This document shows positions 46,722 to 56,074 of a stretch of DNA of 64,000 nt, one piece after another (positions within the stretch are counted from its first letter, which is position 1; each line of letters starts with the position of its first letter). Source of the stretch: Methylobacterium bullatum. Its GTDB lineage: Bacteria > Pseudomonadota > Alphaproteobacteria > Rhizobiales > Beijerinckiaceae. The notes under the pieces are model-generated. The model made no database searches, was not told the DNA's origin, and saw only the letters and a list, made by a program, of their open reading frames with translations. Location: NCBI RefSeq assembly GCF_014845095.1, contig NZ_NKUG01000036.1:40219-104218 (forward strand), given 5' to 3'. A program made the position numbers and the translations under genes.

Positions 46722-47602
46722 CACCCGGCCTTGCCGCTGAGGCCACCGAAGCGGCGGTCGCGGCGATGATACTCGTCGATGGCCGCATGGAAGCAGGCGT
46801 GATCGAAATCCGGCCAGAATTCCGGCACGATCACGTATTCGGCGTAGGCCGTCTGCCACGTCAGGAAGTTCGACAGGCGCTGCTCGCCGGAGGTCCGAAT
46901 GACGAGGTCGGGATCGGGAATGCCGGTGGTGTCGAGGGCTTGGGTGATGGCTTCGAGGCCGATCTCGGCGGGGCTCATCCGCCCGTCGGCCACGGCCTGG
47001 GCGAGGGTCCGGACCGCCCGGAGGATCTCCTGGCGCCCGCCGTAATTGAAAGCGATCACCAGGGTGAGGCCGGTATTGCCGCGGGTCCGCGACTCGGCCT
47101 CGTCGAGCAGGGCGGCGATATCGGTGCTCAGGCCCTCGCGGGCGCCGATGATCTTGACGCGCACGTTGTTGCCGTGGAGCTCGGCGAGGTCGCGGCGCAC
47201 GAACAGCTTCAGCAGGCCCATGAGATCGGCGATCTCGGCCGGTGGCCGGCGCCAGTTCTCGGAGGAGAAGCTGTAGATCGTCAGATAGGAAACGCCGAGT
47301 TCGATCGCGGAGCGGACCGCGCGACGGACGGCCTCGACGCCGCGGCGATGCCCCTCCACACGCGGCAGACCACGGCGCGCGGCCCAGCGGCCGTTGCCAT
47401 CCATGATGATGGCCACATGGGCGGGTGCCGCCGGACGGGTGACGGGAGACGGGCCGGCCCCCGACGGCGCGGCATCGCGCGAGGCGAGGCCGACCGTGGC
47501 AGCGGCCGCATCCCTATCCCCGGCCGCAGATACCTCGATCTGACGCGCGCCCTCTGAGCGACCCAACGCGCTTCTCCCCGTCCCTGATTCCGTCGATTCC
47601 AT
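46721..47602 (-). CDS. uppS: Undecaprenyl diphosphate synthase (di-trans,poly-cis)
   Basis: 293 residues. It makes the C55 lipid carrier for peptidoglycan and O-antigen synthesis. The catalytic Asp is in [13 protein letters not shown]. Further motifs are [18 protein letters not shown] and [17 protein letters not shown]. About 60 residues of Ala/Pro-rich extension precede the domain, longer than in E. coli; a later start cannot be excluded. It lies between frr (13-base gap) and cdsA. Confidence 0.95.
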   Translation of the reverse strand: MESTESGTGRSALGRSEGARQIEVSAAGDRDAAAATVGLASRDAAPSGAGPSPVTRPAAPAHVAIIMDGNGRWAARRGLPRVEGHRRGVEAVRRAVRSAIELGVSYLTIYSFSSENWRRPPAEIADLMGLLKLFVRRDLAELHGNNVRVKIIGAREGLSTDIAALLDEAESRTRGNTGLTLVIAFNYGGRQEILRAVRTLAQAVADGRMSPAEIGLEAITQALDTTGIPDPDLVIRTSGEQRLSNFLTWQTAYAEYVIVPEFWPDFDHACFHAAIDEYHRRDRRFGGLSGKAG

Positions 47603-47615
47603 ACCTGTCCGAAAC

Positions 47616-48179
47616 CTAGACCTGCATGATTTCCTTTTCCTTCGAGGCGAGAACGCCGTCGATCTCGGCGATGTGCTGGTCGGTCACCTTCTGCACCTCG
47701 GTGGCCTGACGCTTCTCGTCGTCCTCGCTGATGGCGCTGTCCTTCTCGAGCTTCTTGAGATGGTCGAGCGCATCGCGGCGGACGTGGCGGACCGCGACGC
47801 GGGCCTCCTCGGTGTATTTGTGGGCGACCTTGACCATTTCCTTGCGGCGCTGCTCGTTCATCTCCGGCACGCGCAGGCGGATGGTCTGGCCTTCGGTCTG
47901 GGGGTTCAGCCCGAGATCGGATTCGCGGATGGCCTTCTCCACGGCAGCGACCATGCTCCGGTCCCAGACCGAGATCGACAGGAGGCGCGGTTCGGGCACG
48001 CTCACCGTGGCGACCTGGGCCATCGGCATCGACGACCCGTAGGCATCGACGTTGATCGGATCGAGGATGCTCGGAGTGGCGCGTCCGGTGCGCAGGGAGC
48101 CGAGATCCTTCGACAAGGCGCTCACGGCGCCCTGCATCCGGCGCTTGATATCGTTCAGGTCGAACTCTGGGGTCGCCAT
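47616..48179 (-). CDS. frr: Ribosome recycling factor
   Basis: 187 residues, the family length. It splits post-termination ribosomes together with EF-G. Typical segments are [20 protein letters not shown] at the top of domain [16 protein letters not shown] and the helical [18 protein letters not shown] near the C-terminus. The ATG giving MATPEFDL was chosen; upstream in-frame sequence is non-homologous. A BLUF gene separates it from pyrH, its usual direct neighbour. Confidence 0.97.
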   Translation of the reverse strand: MATPEFDLNDIKRRMQGAVSALSKDLGSLRTGRATPSILDPINVDAYGSSMPMAQVATVSVPEPRLLSISVWDRSMVAAVEKAIRESDLGLNPQTEGQTIRLRVPEMNEQRRKEMVKVAHKYTEEARVAVRHVRRDALDHLKKLEKDSAISEDDEKRQATEVQKVTDQHIAEIDGVLASKEKEIMQV

Positions 48180-48330
48180 ACTGTGTGTCCCGACGAAATT
48201 AGGGAGAAAGGGCGTTGGGCCGCCGGGGCCCGTGCGTGCGGCCTCAATGAACCAAAATCCGACAGGTCGCAAATGGCGTTCGCAGCTGCGGCGGATCAAA
48301 TCGCCGGTGCGAGCCGGGTTCGCGATCGGC

Positions 48331-48816
48331 CTATGGCGCGACCGGCTTCATCGGCACGATCCCCGGCTGGCCCGAGCGCTGCACGAAATGGCTCGCATCG
48401 AGTTCCGTGAACGCCCGGAGCAGGGCGATGATGGACGTCGCGGACATCTCCGTGGGGTCGAACTTCGCGGTGGGACCGTATTGGAGATAGAGGGCGTTGA
48501 GGGCCTCCGAACGGCCGGCATAACCCACCGTCCATCCCCCCAACGAACGCTGCTGCACCGGGGCGGCCGAGACGAGGACCATGCCGCTGTGACGGCTGTC
48601 CGCCGCTAGGGTCCAGAGCTGCTCCGAGATCGTCGATGCCTCGCCCTCCATGGCCTGGAGGAAGAAATCCTCGTTGAACACAAGGGCCCCGGTCATGCCG
48701 GACGCGCGATCGTAGCGGCTGCAGGAGGCCAGGATGTCCCGGACCATGTCGCGCATCGAACCACCCGTCAGCTTGACGAGATTCCGGCTATAGAAAACGA
48801 TCTGCGACAAGGGCAT
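48331..48816 (-). CDS. BLUF-fold protein lacking key photochemical residues
   Basis: 161 residues, single BLUF domain (about 1-95) plus a helical C-terminal tail. The overall pattern fits: [21 protein letters not shown] with the conserved Gln, and AADSRHSGM. However the photocycle tyrosine (Tyr8 in PixD numbering) is Phe (IVFYSRN). The two flavin-contacting asparagines (NN of PixD) are Tyr-Asp ([11 protein letters not shown]). Blue-light sensing of the normal type is therefore doubtful, and flavin binding is uncertain. The gene is inserted between pyrH and frr in the same direction. Confidence 0.85.
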   Translation of the reverse strand: MPLSQIVFYSRNLVKLTGGSMRDMVRDILASCSRYDRASGMTGALVFNEDFFLQAMEGEASTISEQLWTLAADSRHSGMVLVSAAPVQQRSLGGWTVGYAGRSEALNALYLQYGPTAKFDPTEMSATSIIALLRAFTELDASHFVQRSGQPGIVPMKPVAP

Positions 48817-48976
48817 CGACTATGCTCGGTAGCCGCTTCGGGCGTGCGGCAAGCGTTCCCTTGCCCAGGACGACCTAAAATCCTCAAGAAACCCTGAGTG
48901 CAGAAGCATCGATCGACTGACAGACCGCCGCGCATCAACTCGGCACGGCCAATCCGATACTTGAGACAGGGTGCCG

Positions 48977-49699
48977 TCAGGGCACGACATGCGTCGAAGG
49001 GGCGTTCCCGGTGAGGATCGCGGTCACCGAACTCGGCGCGTGGACCGAGCCGACGACGATGGAGATGCGGCTCTCGCGGGCGAGAGCGAAGGCGGCGGTA
49101 TCCATGATCTTGAGATCGCGGGCGATGGCATCGTCATGGGTCAGGCGATCGAACCGCACCGCCGACGGGTCCTTCTTCGGATCGGCCGAATAGACACCGT
49201 CCACCTGGGTCGCCTTGAGCACGGCTCCGCAGCGCAGTTCGGCCGCGCGCAGGACGGCGGCGGTGTCGGTGGTGAAATACGGGTTGCCGGTGCCGCCGGC
49301 GAGGACGACCACCTGGCCCTTGTCGAGATGGTGAAGGGCCGGCTGGCGCGCATAGGTCTCGCAGATGGTCGGCATCGACACGGCGGACATGGTGCGGGCG
49401 GGCACGCCGGCGGCATTGAGCGCCGTCTCCAGGGCGAGGGAGTTCATCACCGTGGCGATCATGCCCAGCGAGTCGCCGGTGGCCCGGTCGATCCACCCCG
49501 CCGACGAGATGCGCGCGCCCCGGATCATGTTGCCGCCCCCGACCACGAGAGCGACCTGGAAGCCGGCCTCCAGGGTCCTGGCGATATCGTCCGCCAGGGC
49601 CGCGAGAAGCGGGGGATGCAGCCAATACCCGTCCGGGGCGGCCAGGGCCTCGCCCGACAGTTTCACGAGCACGCGGCGAAACGGTTTGGTCTTCGACAT
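48977..49699 (-). CDS. pyrH: Uridylate kinase (UMP kinase)
   Basis: 240 residues; ATG (MSKTKPFRR) with GAGGGG upstream was preferred over an ATG seven codons earlier. Amino-acid-kinase fold; phosphorylates UMP to UDP and is allosterically controlled in bacteria. Motifs: VLVKLSGEALA, VVGGGNMIRG, then LAGGTGNPYFTTDTAA and KATQVDGVYSADPKKDPSA. It sits downstream of tsf beyond a strong terminator hairpin, so it likely has its own promoter. Confidence 0.96.
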   Translation of the reverse strand: MSKTKPFRRVLVKLSGEALAAPDGYWLHPPLLAALADDIARTLEAGFQVALVVGGGNMIRGARISSAGWIDRATGDSLGMIATVMNSLALETALNAAGVPARTMSAVSMPTICETYARQPALHHLDKGQVVVLAGGTGNPYFTTDTAAVLRAAELRCGAVLKATQVDGVYSADPKKDPSAVRFDRLTHDDAIARDLKIMDTAAFALARESRISIVVGSVHAPSSVTAILTGNAPSTHVVP

Positions 49700-49875
49700 G
49701 GCGCCAGTCCCCTCGAGCACCGGCGCAAGGCCGAACGATCCAATCGGAAGTGTCCGCTGTCTATCGCAAGGCGGTCGCGCAGGTCGAGGGCCAGGACGCC
49801 GTTAGCGCGTCATCCCCCATCACGCTCCCAAACCTGTGGAGAGACGCGACGAGGCCGGGGGACCGGAAACGCGAA

Positions 49876-49905
49876 ACGGGCGGCGGCATCGCTGCCGCCG
49901 CCCGT
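49876..49905 (-). terminator. Strong hairpin terminator after tsf
   Basis: ACGGGCGGCGGCA pairs perfectly with TGCCGCCGCCCGT (13 bp) around loop TCGC. On the minus strand it lies about 35 bases past the tsf stop and is followed by TTTCGCGTTTCC. The T run is interrupted but the stem is very stable. Confidence 0.75.
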
Positions 49906-49940
49906 GTCACAGGGAGACCCGTCTCGGATCGAAGGCCGTA

Positions 49941-50864
49941 TCAGCCGCGGGCGGCGGCGGCGACTTCGGTGGCGAAATCGGGGGCTTCTTCCTTCTCGAT
50001 GCCCTCGCCGAGGGCGTAGCGCACGAAGGCCGTGAGCTTGACCGGCGCGCCGGCCTTGCCCTCGGCTTCCTTCAGCACCTGCGTGATCGTCTTGGAGCCG
50101 TCATGGACGAAGGGCTGCTCCAGGAGGGTGACCTCCTTGTAGTAGCTCTTCAGGCCGCTCTCGACGATCTTGGCGAGCACGTGGTCCGGCTTGCCGGCGT
50201 TCTTCTCGCGCAGGATGTTGCTCTCACGCTCCAGCACGGCCTGATCGACGCCCGCTGCGTCGAGGGCCACCGGGTTGGTGGCCGCGACGTGCATGGCGAT
50301 CTGACGGCCGAGAGTGGAGAGAACCTCCACATCGCCCTCCGATTCGAGAGCCACCAGCACGCCGATCTTGCCGAGGCCGTCGGCGACCTGGGCATGGACG
50401 TAGGACGCGATCACGCCCTTGGTCACGTCGAGCTTGGCGACGCGGCGCAGGGTCATGTTCTCGCCGATGGTGGCGATGAGGCTGGAGAGCGTCTCCTTGA
50501 TCGTCGTGGAGCCGCCGGGGAAGTGCGCGGCCTCGAGGCCTTCGAGGGTGCCGTCGGTGTCGAGGGCGAGCTTGGCGGCCTCGCGGGCGAAGCCCTGGAA
50601 GCTGTCGTTGCGGGCCACGAAGTCGGTCTCGGAATTCACCTCGACGATGGCGGCGTGATGGCCCGACGATTCGACGGCCACGAGGCCCTCGGCGGCGACG
50701 CGGCCGGCCTTCTTGGCGGCCTTGGCGAGGCCCTTCTTACGCAGCCAGTCGACGGCGGCTTCGATGTCGCCGTCCGTCTCGTTGAGTGCGCCCTTGCAGT
50801 CCATCATGCCCGCGCCGGTCTTTTCGCGGAGCTCTTTCACCAATGCGGCGGTGATGTTGGCCAT
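49941..50864 (-). CDS. tsf: Elongation factor Ts
   Basis: 307 residues, nucleotide exchange factor for EF-Tu. The N-terminal UBA-like region ([21 protein letters not shown]) and the contact motif [12 protein letters not shown] (the TDFVA segment) are present, with NPVALD and a C-terminal dimerisation region. It follows rpsB in the standard order, with an attenuator-like hairpin in the 122-base gap. Confidence 0.97.
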   Translation of the reverse strand: MANITAALVKELREKTGAGMMDCKGALNETDGDIEAAVDWLRKKGLAKAAKKAGRVAAEGLVAVESSGHHAAIVEVNSETDFVARNDSFQGFAREAAKLALDTDGTLEGLEAAHFPGGSTTIKETLSSLIATIGENMTLRRVAKLDVTKGVIASYVHAQVADGLGKIGVLVALESEGDVEVLSTLGRQIAMHVAATNPVALDAAGVDQAVLERESNILREKNAGKPDHVLAKIVESGLKSYYKEVTLLEQPFVHDGSKTITQVLKEAEGKAGAPVKLTAFVRYALGEGIEKEEAPDFATEVAAAARG

Positions 50865-50903
50865 GGCGAGTCCTCTCTTCGGGTCTGTCTCAAATGATAA
50901 AGG

Positions 50904-50931
50904 AGCCCGACGCTAGGGTCAGCGCCGGGCT
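50904..50931 (-). terminator. Attenuator-like hairpin between rpsB and tsf
   Basis: An 11-bp stem with one mismatch (AGCCCGACGCT / AGCGCCGGGCT) and a 6-base loop. On the minus strand it is followed by CCTTTATCA. The position between rpsB and tsf matches the partial terminator known from other bacteria that lowers tsf relative to rpsB. Confidence 0.6.
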
Positions 50932-50986
50932 TCGGGGATGGTTTCGACGTCAGCGGCGGCGTCCCGTCACCGGGATGCCTGTGCGA

Positions 50987-52051
50987 TCAAACGGCGGCAG
51001 CGGCCTCGGCGAAGCCACGGGCCTGATCGACCCAGCCGTCGCGGCTGATACGGCCGTTGAGCTTCAGGTCGGCATCGACCTTCGCGACTTCCGCGTCGGT
51101 CATCGCGGCGATCTGCCAGTAATGGTAGACGCCGGCATCGTTGAGCTTCTGCACGATCTGCGGGCCGGCACCGTGGAGCTTGGACAGGTCGTCCGGAGCG
51201 CCGCGGGGAGCGGAGAGCAGTTCGAAATGCTCGGTGGACTCGACGAGTGCGGCCACGTCGGCCGGGTCGAGAGCACCGGATTCCACCGAGATGGCAGCCT
51301 CTTCCTGCGGGAGTTCCTCGGCGACGGGAGCCTCGGAGGCGCCGAGATCGATGCCGCTGGAGCCCTGGCCACGCGAGATGCCGTCGATGGCGGCGCGGGC
51401 GATGAGGTCGCAATAGAGCGAGATCGCGCGGCCGGCATCGTCGTTCGCCGGGACGACGTAGGTGATGCCGTCGGGGTTGCAGTTGGTGTCGACGATGGCC
51501 GCCACCGGGATCCCGAGGCGCTGGGCCTCCTTGATCGCGAGCTGCTCCTTGTTGGTGTCGATCACGAACAGCAGGTCGGGCACGCCGCCCATGTCCTTGA
51601 TGCCGCCGAGAGCCTTCTCGAGCTTGTCCTTCTCACGGGACAGCATCAGGCGCTCCTTCTTGGTGAGGCCCTGGCCACCACCTTCGAGGGTCTCGTCGAC
51701 CTTGCGCAGACGGGCGATCGAGCCCGAGATGGTCTTCCAGTTGGTCAGCATGCCGCCGAGCCAGCGGGAGTTGACGTAGTACTGGGCCGAACGCTTGGCG
51801 GCTTCCGCGATCGTGTCGGCGGCCTGACGCTTGGTACCGACGAACAGCACGCGGCCGCCCTTGGCCACGGTGTCGCTCACGGCCTGGAGGGCCTGGTGAA
51901 GAGCCGGCACGGTCTGGGCCAGATCGATGATGTGGATGTTGTTGCGGGTACCGAAGATGTAGGTCTGCATCTTCGGGTTCCAGCGGTGGGACTGGTGTCC
52001 GAAATGGGCGCCCGCTTCGAGGAGCTGACGCATCGTGAAATCAACGGCCAT
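50987..52051 (-). CDS. rpsB: 30S ribosomal protein S2 with C-terminal extension
   Basis: 354 residues, about 110 longer than E. coli S2. The S2 core (1-230) is clear: [43 protein letters not shown] and [12 protein letters not shown]. Residues about 235-285 are acidic ([18 protein letters not shown]). Residues about 290-354 contain a helix-hairpin-helix-like module ([20 protein letters not shown]) as seen in many Rhizobiales S2 proteins. The ATG giving MAVDFTM was chosen; upstream in-frame sequence is leader. Confidence 0.96.
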   Translation of the reverse strand: MAVDFTMRQLLEAGAHFGHQSHRWNPKMQTYIFGTRNNIHIIDLAQTVPALHQALQAVSDTVAKGGRVLFVGTKRQAADTIAEAAKRSAQYYVNSRWLGGMLTNWKTISGSIARLRKVDETLEGGGQGLTKKERLMLSREKDKLEKALGGIKDMGGVPDLLFVIDTNKEQLAIKEAQRLGIPVAAIVDTNCNPDGITYVVPANDDAGRAISLYCDLIARAAIDGISRGQGSSGIDLGASEAPVAEELPQEEAAISVESGALDPADVAALVESTEHFELLSAPRGAPDDLSKLHGAGPQIVQKLNDAGVYHYWQIAAMTDAEVAKVDADLKLNGRISRDGWVDQARGFAEAAAAV

Positions 52052-52150
52052 GATCTTGTTCTCTTCCGGTTGATGCCGCCGCGGAGGAAGCGACCGCCCC
52101 TCGAAAGGAACGATCACCGGAAACGCCTCATTCAGGCATGAGGCCGGCTC
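52052..52150 (-). promoter_or_regulatory. Structured leader of rpsB
   Basis: The untranslated leader contains a perfect 7-bp hairpin (GCCTCAT / ATGAGGC, 52125-52144). It also has a longer-range 7-bp pairing (52064-52070 with 52116-52122, TTCCGGT / ACCGGAA on the mRNA). The second pairing includes part of the GGAAGAG ribosome-binding site. S2 represses its own mRNA through a leader structure in other bacteria, so an autoregulatory element is plausible here. Confidence 0.45.
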
Positions 52151-52228
52151 CGCGTGTGGAATGGGCGGGGCCTTAGCAGAGGATATCTGCCGAGGCAAGG
52201 CTATGCGAAGGACATCGCAGGCAGCGAA

Positions 52229-52978
52229 TCAGGCAGCTGGTGCCTCGCCGAACAAGGCGGCGACATCCCCCTTGGTGAGGATGCGGTAGGCGCCGGCTTC
52301 CAGGTCGGCCGGCAGGGTCAGGCCGCCGATGCGGTCGCGATGCAGGGCGGTGACGTGGTTGCCGAGCGCCGCGAACATGCGGCGGACCTGATGATAGCGG
52401 CCCTCATGCAGGGTCACGACCACATGGGTCTCGTCCTCGACTTCCATCTCCACCGGCAGGAGCGGCTTGTCCTCTCCTTCGAGCAGCATCGAGCCGCTGC
52501 CCAGCACCATGACCTCGTCGCCCTTGAGCGGACGGTCGAGGGCGACACGGTAGCGCTTGGCGACTTTCGATTTCGGCGAAATCACCTTGTGCAGGAAAGG
52601 CCCGTCATCGGTGAGGAGCAGGAGACCGGAGGTTTCCTTGTCGAGGCGGCCGATGGTGGAGAGGGCCGGGTCGCGCCTTCGCCAGCGCTCTGGAAGGAGC
52701 CCGTAGACCAGGGGACCGGCCTCCTTGTGAGAGCAGGTGACGCCCAGCGGCTTGTTCATCATCAAGGCGAGGCCGGGCGGCGGATCCAGGGGATCGCCAT
52801 CGACGACCATGCGCTCCGACAGATCCGGCGTCGCGGCGATGCGCTGGCTCGCGTCCCGTAAAGGCGCGCCGTCGAGCACGACGAGGCCGGCCTTGGCGAG
52901 AAGGCCGATCTCCCGGCGCGAGCCGTAACCGAGATTCGCCAGCAGGCGATCGAGCCTGAGGCTCGGGCTCTTACTCAC
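52229..52978 (-). CDS. RsuA-family rRNA pseudouridine synthase
   Basis: 249 residues. An N-terminal S4 RNA-binding domain (LRLDRLLANLGYGSRREI) precedes the pseudouridine synthase core with catalytic Asp in IGRLDKETSGLLLLT. The RYHQVRRMFAALGNHV motif is typical of the RsuA/RluB/RluE/RluF group. It most resembles 16S rRNA pseudouridine-516 synthase (RsuA), but the exact target uridine cannot be settled. It is preceded by a methyltransferase gene on the same strand, 10 bases away. Confidence 0.9.
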   Translation of the reverse strand: MSKSPSLRLDRLLANLGYGSRREIGLLAKAGLVVLDGAPLRDASQRIAATPDLSERMVVDGDPLDPPPGLALMMNKPLGVTCSHKEAGPLVYGLLPERWRRRDPALSTIGRLDKETSGLLLLTDDGPFLHKVISPKSKVAKRYRVALDRPLKGDEVMVLGSGSMLLEGEDKPLLPVEMEVEDETHVVVTLHEGRYHQVRRMFAALGNHVTALHRDRIGGLTLPADLEAGAYRILTKGDVAALFGEAPAA

Positions 52979-52988
52979 GAAGGCACGC

Positions 52989-53912
52989 TCACTTGCGCGC
53001 TTCGTAGATCTTGTAGCCGCCGGCCGAGGCCCTCAGCGTGACGGCCTTGAAGGCGGCCTTCAGGGGTGCCTCGTAGGGCAGGTGCGCATTGGCCGTGAGC
53101 CAGAGCGTGCCGCCTGGCCTCAACGTCTCGGCGGCGCGACGGATGAAGACCTCGCCGAGGAAACGGTCCTCGATCCCGCCATCGTGGAAGGGCGGGTTCA
53201 TCACCACAAAGTCGAGACGCTCCAGGGTGACGTCGGTGGAGCGGATGTCGGCCCAGCGGATGTCGGCGCGGGGATCGCCCACGTTGCGGCGGGCCATCTC
53301 CACGGCGCGCCGGTCGATGTCGATCAGGGTCAGCGCGGTGACCCCCTGGGAGGCGAGGACGGCACGGGCGAGGACGCCGATACCGCAGCCGAAATCGGCA
53401 CCCCGGCCGGACAGGGCCGGCAGGTTGGCCAGAAGCAGCGCCGTGCCCGGATCGAGCCGGTCCCAGGAGAAGACGCCGGGCTGCGTGCACAGGGCGAGGT
53501 TGTCGATATGGCGGGGGGCGCCTTCCTGGATCACCTCGTCGAGGTCGATGATCGCGGCGGGCCGGGCGACCTCGCAGATCCGGTGATGCCGCTTGGCGGT
53601 CTCGGCCGGCTCGCAGCCGAACTCCTTCAGCTCTCGGCCGAGGCGGGCGCCGCCCTTGTCCTTCGGCGCCAGGGCACGCAGACGACCGCCCGGACGCAGG
53701 GCGCGCAACGACAGGGAGAGTGCGTAGCGCCGCTCGATCGTCCCCGCCGGGGCCAGCATGGTCACGCTCTCGAGGCTGCCCTCGGCGATGTCCTCGAGCC
53801 GGACCGATCCGGGGATCAGCGGCGAGAGTTGGGCCGCTCCTGCGGACACGTCGGCGAGTTCGGCGGGAGGTGAACCATAGACGGCATCCGGGACGGTGGG
53901 AGAAGGCATCAT
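52989..53912 (-). CDS. RsmC-like 16S rRNA guanine-N2 methyltransferase
   Basis: 307 residues with the duplicated arrangement of RsmC/RlmG enzymes: a degenerate N-terminal methyltransferase-like half (about 1-135) and an active C-terminal half. SAM motif I reads GADFGCGIGVLARAVL, and the catalytic NPPF motif is in DFVVMNPPFHDGG. The likely target is G1207 of 16S rRNA by family resemblance. It forms a probable two-gene rRNA-modification unit with the downstream pseudouridine synthase. Confidence 0.85.
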   Translation of the reverse strand: MMPSPTVPDAVYGSPPAELADVSAGAAQLSPLIPGSVRLEDIAEGSLESVTMLAPAGTIERRYALSLSLRALRPGGRLRALAPKDKGGARLGRELKEFGCEPAETAKRHHRICEVARPAAIIDLDEVIQEGAPRHIDNLALCTQPGVFSWDRLDPGTALLLANLPALSGRGADFGCGIGVLARAVLASQGVTALTLIDIDRRAVEMARRNVGDPRADIRWADIRSTDVTLERLDFVVMNPPFHDGGIEDRFLGEVFIRRAAETLRPGGTLWLTANAHLPYEAPLKAAFKAVTLRASAGGYKIYEARK

Positions 53913-54271
53913 TGATGGATCCGGCGCGACAGCACGCGCGCCTCGAGAGTTGGGCGTTGAGAGGAGGATAGAGAGGTCCGCGACTCGGAATCGGGTGCGG
54001 CTTCGTGATTGGTAGCCGGCGATGGCCTCGTTGGAAAGGTTATCTTCGCGGCATCCGCCAAATTCGCAAAATCGAGCGAATCGGTTGGCAACAGCCTGTC
54101 AAGTCATTGCCAAGCTGTTCTGTACGGAATCATTCAAAGCAGGCCTTTCAATTGCAACTCCGCCTTGAGAACCCCAACCTTCCGCGAAACGATACTGTGG
54201 TTTATGCGGCGGCGCAGCATGAAACGAGTATCCGATACCTCGAATCATGTCGTGCGACATAGGGCCTTTCT
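53913..54271. other. Intergenic region of lower GC between era and the rsmC-like gene
   Basis: About 360 bases, visibly AT-richer from about 54040 to 54260 than all neighbours. Two overlapping plus-strand frames of 85-88 codons cross it but show no domain, no ribosome-binding site and mixed composition. It may hold the promoter of the minus-strand rRNA-modification genes; no repeat or RNA gene was recognised. Confidence 0.4.
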
Positions 54272-55258
54272 TTAGCCGCGCGGGAATTCGAGTCCCATTT
54301 CGCGATAGCGCGCCGGGTCGTCGGCCCAGTTCTCGCGCACCTTGACGTGCAGGAACAGGTGGACGGGCTGATCCGCCGCCTCGGCGATCTCGCGCCGCGC
54401 CGCCTGCCCGATCGCCTTGATGGTCTGTCCGCCCTTGCCGAGCACGATGGAGCGCTGGCTCTCGCGCTCCACGAAGATCGTCTGCTCGATCCGGACAGAG
54501 CCATCGGTCTTGGCCACCCATTGGTCGGTCTCGACGGTGGAGCGGTAGGGCAGTTCCTCGTGAAGCCTGTCGTAGAGCTTCTCGCGGGTGATCTCCGCGG
54601 CGAGCATGCGGAGCGGAGCGTCGGAGACCTGGTCCTCCGGGTAGAGCCAGGGGCCAGGCTGCATCATCCCGGCCAGGGTCTTGCGCAGCGTATCGATGCC
54701 GTCGCCGTTGAGCGCGGAGATCATGAAGGTGTGGGCGAAGGCGATGCGCTCGTTGAGCGAGGCGGCCAGCGCCAGCAGCCGGTCGCGCGGGATCAGGTCG
54801 ATCTTGTTGAGGATCAGTGCCTTGGGGCGGCGCACCTCGGGCAGACGGGCGAGGATCGCCTCGACCTCCTCGGTGACGCCCTTGCGGGCATCGACCAGCA
54901 GGCAGATCGCGTCGGCATCGGCGGCCCCGCTCCAGGCGGAATGCACCATCGCCCGGTCGAGGCGGCGCTTCGGCGCGAAGATGCCGGGCGTGTCCACCAG
55001 GATGATCTGGGCGCTGCCCTCCATGACGATACCGCGCACCAGCGCCCGCGTCGTCTGGACCTTGCGGGAGACGATGGAGACCTTCGTGCCCACGAGGCTG
55101 TTGAGCAGGGTCGACTTGCCGGCATTGGGCACGCCGATCAGGGCGACGAAGCCCGCGCTCGAATCCGCCGGGATTACCGGCAGCGGCTTGATCTCGGGCA
55201 TCGGGGCCTGAGGAGGCAGGTCGTCCTCGTCGTCGAAATCGTTGTGGTCGTCAGGCAT
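54272..55258 (-). CDS. era: GTPase Era
   Basis: 328 residues from the ATG giving MPDDHNDF, which lies inside the 3' end of rnc; a GTG six codons earlier is possible. 16S rRNA-binding GTPase for 30S assembly. G1 GVPNAGKST, G3 DTPG, G4 NKID, and the C-terminal KH domain with FVERESQRSIVLGKGGQTIKAI. An acidic N-terminal extension (about 30 residues) precedes the G domain. Last gene of the lepB-rnc-era run. Confidence 0.97.
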   Translation of the reverse strand: MPDDHNDFDDEDDLPPQAPMPEIKPLPVIPADSSAGFVALIGVPNAGKSTLLNSLVGTKVSIVSRKVQTTRALVRGIVMEGSAQIILVDTPGIFAPKRRLDRAMVHSAWSGAADADAICLLVDARKGVTEEVEAILARLPEVRRPKALILNKIDLIPRDRLLALAASLNERIAFAHTFMISALNGDGIDTLRKTLAGMMQPGPWLYPEDQVSDAPLRMLAAEITREKLYDRLHEELPYRSTVETDQWVAKTDGSVRIEQTIFVERESQRSIVLGKGGQTIKAIGQAARREIAEAADQPVHLFLHVKVRENWADDPARYREMGLEFPRG

Positions 55259-56063
55259 CGGAGTCGCTTTCTTCACCGACGTCCGCCGACGTCTCCATTC
55301 CGTTGAGGGGGCGCGCGCCAGGTTGCTGGCTCACACCCTGGACCTCGCGGTCGAGGACGAGGCGGGCGGCCTCCTGCTCGGCGAGGCGTTTCGAAGGGCC
55401 GGTGCCGTATCCGGGCTCCAGGCCCTCGACACGCGCGGCGATCCGGAAGACGGGGGCATGGTCCGGGCCGGACCGCTCCACGACGTCGTAGACCGGGATC
55501 GGCAGGGCGCGCCCCATCGCCCATTCCTGAAGGGCGGATTTCGCGTCGCGTCCGCGCGGCGCCGCCGTGTCGGTGCCGGGCGCGAAGGCCGCCAGGACGA
55601 TGGCTTTGGCCGCCTCGTATCCGGCATCGAGGAAGACCGCGCCGAGGATCGATTCGCAGGCATCGGCCAGGATCGTCTGGTTGCGGCGGCCGCCGCTCTG
55701 GATCTCGCCCGGGCCGAGGGCGAGATGCGGCCCGACATCCCAGGCCGTCGCCACGGCGGCGCAGGTCTCCCGGCGCACGAGCCCGGCGAGACGCCGCGAC
55801 AGGTCACCCTCATCCGCCTGGGGAAACGCTTCGTAGAGGAGGTCCGCGATGGCGAGGCCGAGCACCCGGTCTCCGAGGAACTCGAGGCGCTGATAGCTTC
55901 CCACCCGTCCGCCGCCACCGGCCTTGCTGACATGGGTCAGGGCCAGGGACAGCAGGCTGCGGTCGGCAAAGACATGGCCGATCCGCTCTTCGAGCACGTT
56001 CAGGCCGGGCTTGGGTCGCGGTGCGCGCCGCGCCCGGCTGGAAGGACGCGCCTCCTCACCCAC
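55251..56063 (-). CDS. rnc: Ribonuclease III
   Basis: 270 residues, GTG start. Double-strand RNA endonuclease for rRNA and mRNA processing. The catalytic signature is QRLEFLGDRVLGLAIADLL, and the second acidic site is in ADACESILGAVFLDAGY. A C-terminal double-stranded-RNA-binding domain (about 185-253) ends with GPSKRLAEQEAARLVL. It follows lepB by 11 bases and overlaps era. Confidence 0.97.
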   Translation of the reverse strand: MGEEARPSSRARRAPRPKPGLNVLEERIGHVFADRSLLSLALTHVSKAGGGGRVGSYQRLEFLGDRVLGLAIADLLYEAFPQADEGDLSRRLAGLVRRETCAAVATAWDVGPHLALGPGEIQSGGRRNQTILADACESILGAVFLDAGYEAAKAIVLAAFAPGTDTAAPRGRDAKSALQEWAMGRALPIPVYDVVERSGPDHAPVFRIAARVEGLEPGYGTGPSKRLAEQEAARLVLDREVQGVSQQPGARPLNGMETSADVGEESDSDA

Positions 56064-56074
56064 GATCGATCATC

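Noticed and set aside
54005..54275. Two overlapping 85-88 codon plus-strand frames
   Set aside because: No ribosome-binding site, no domain, and composition unlike neighbouring genes; treated as intergenic.
54280..54320. tRNA-like TTCGAGTCC segment
   Set aside because: It lies inside the era coding region and no cloverleaf arms can be drawn around it.
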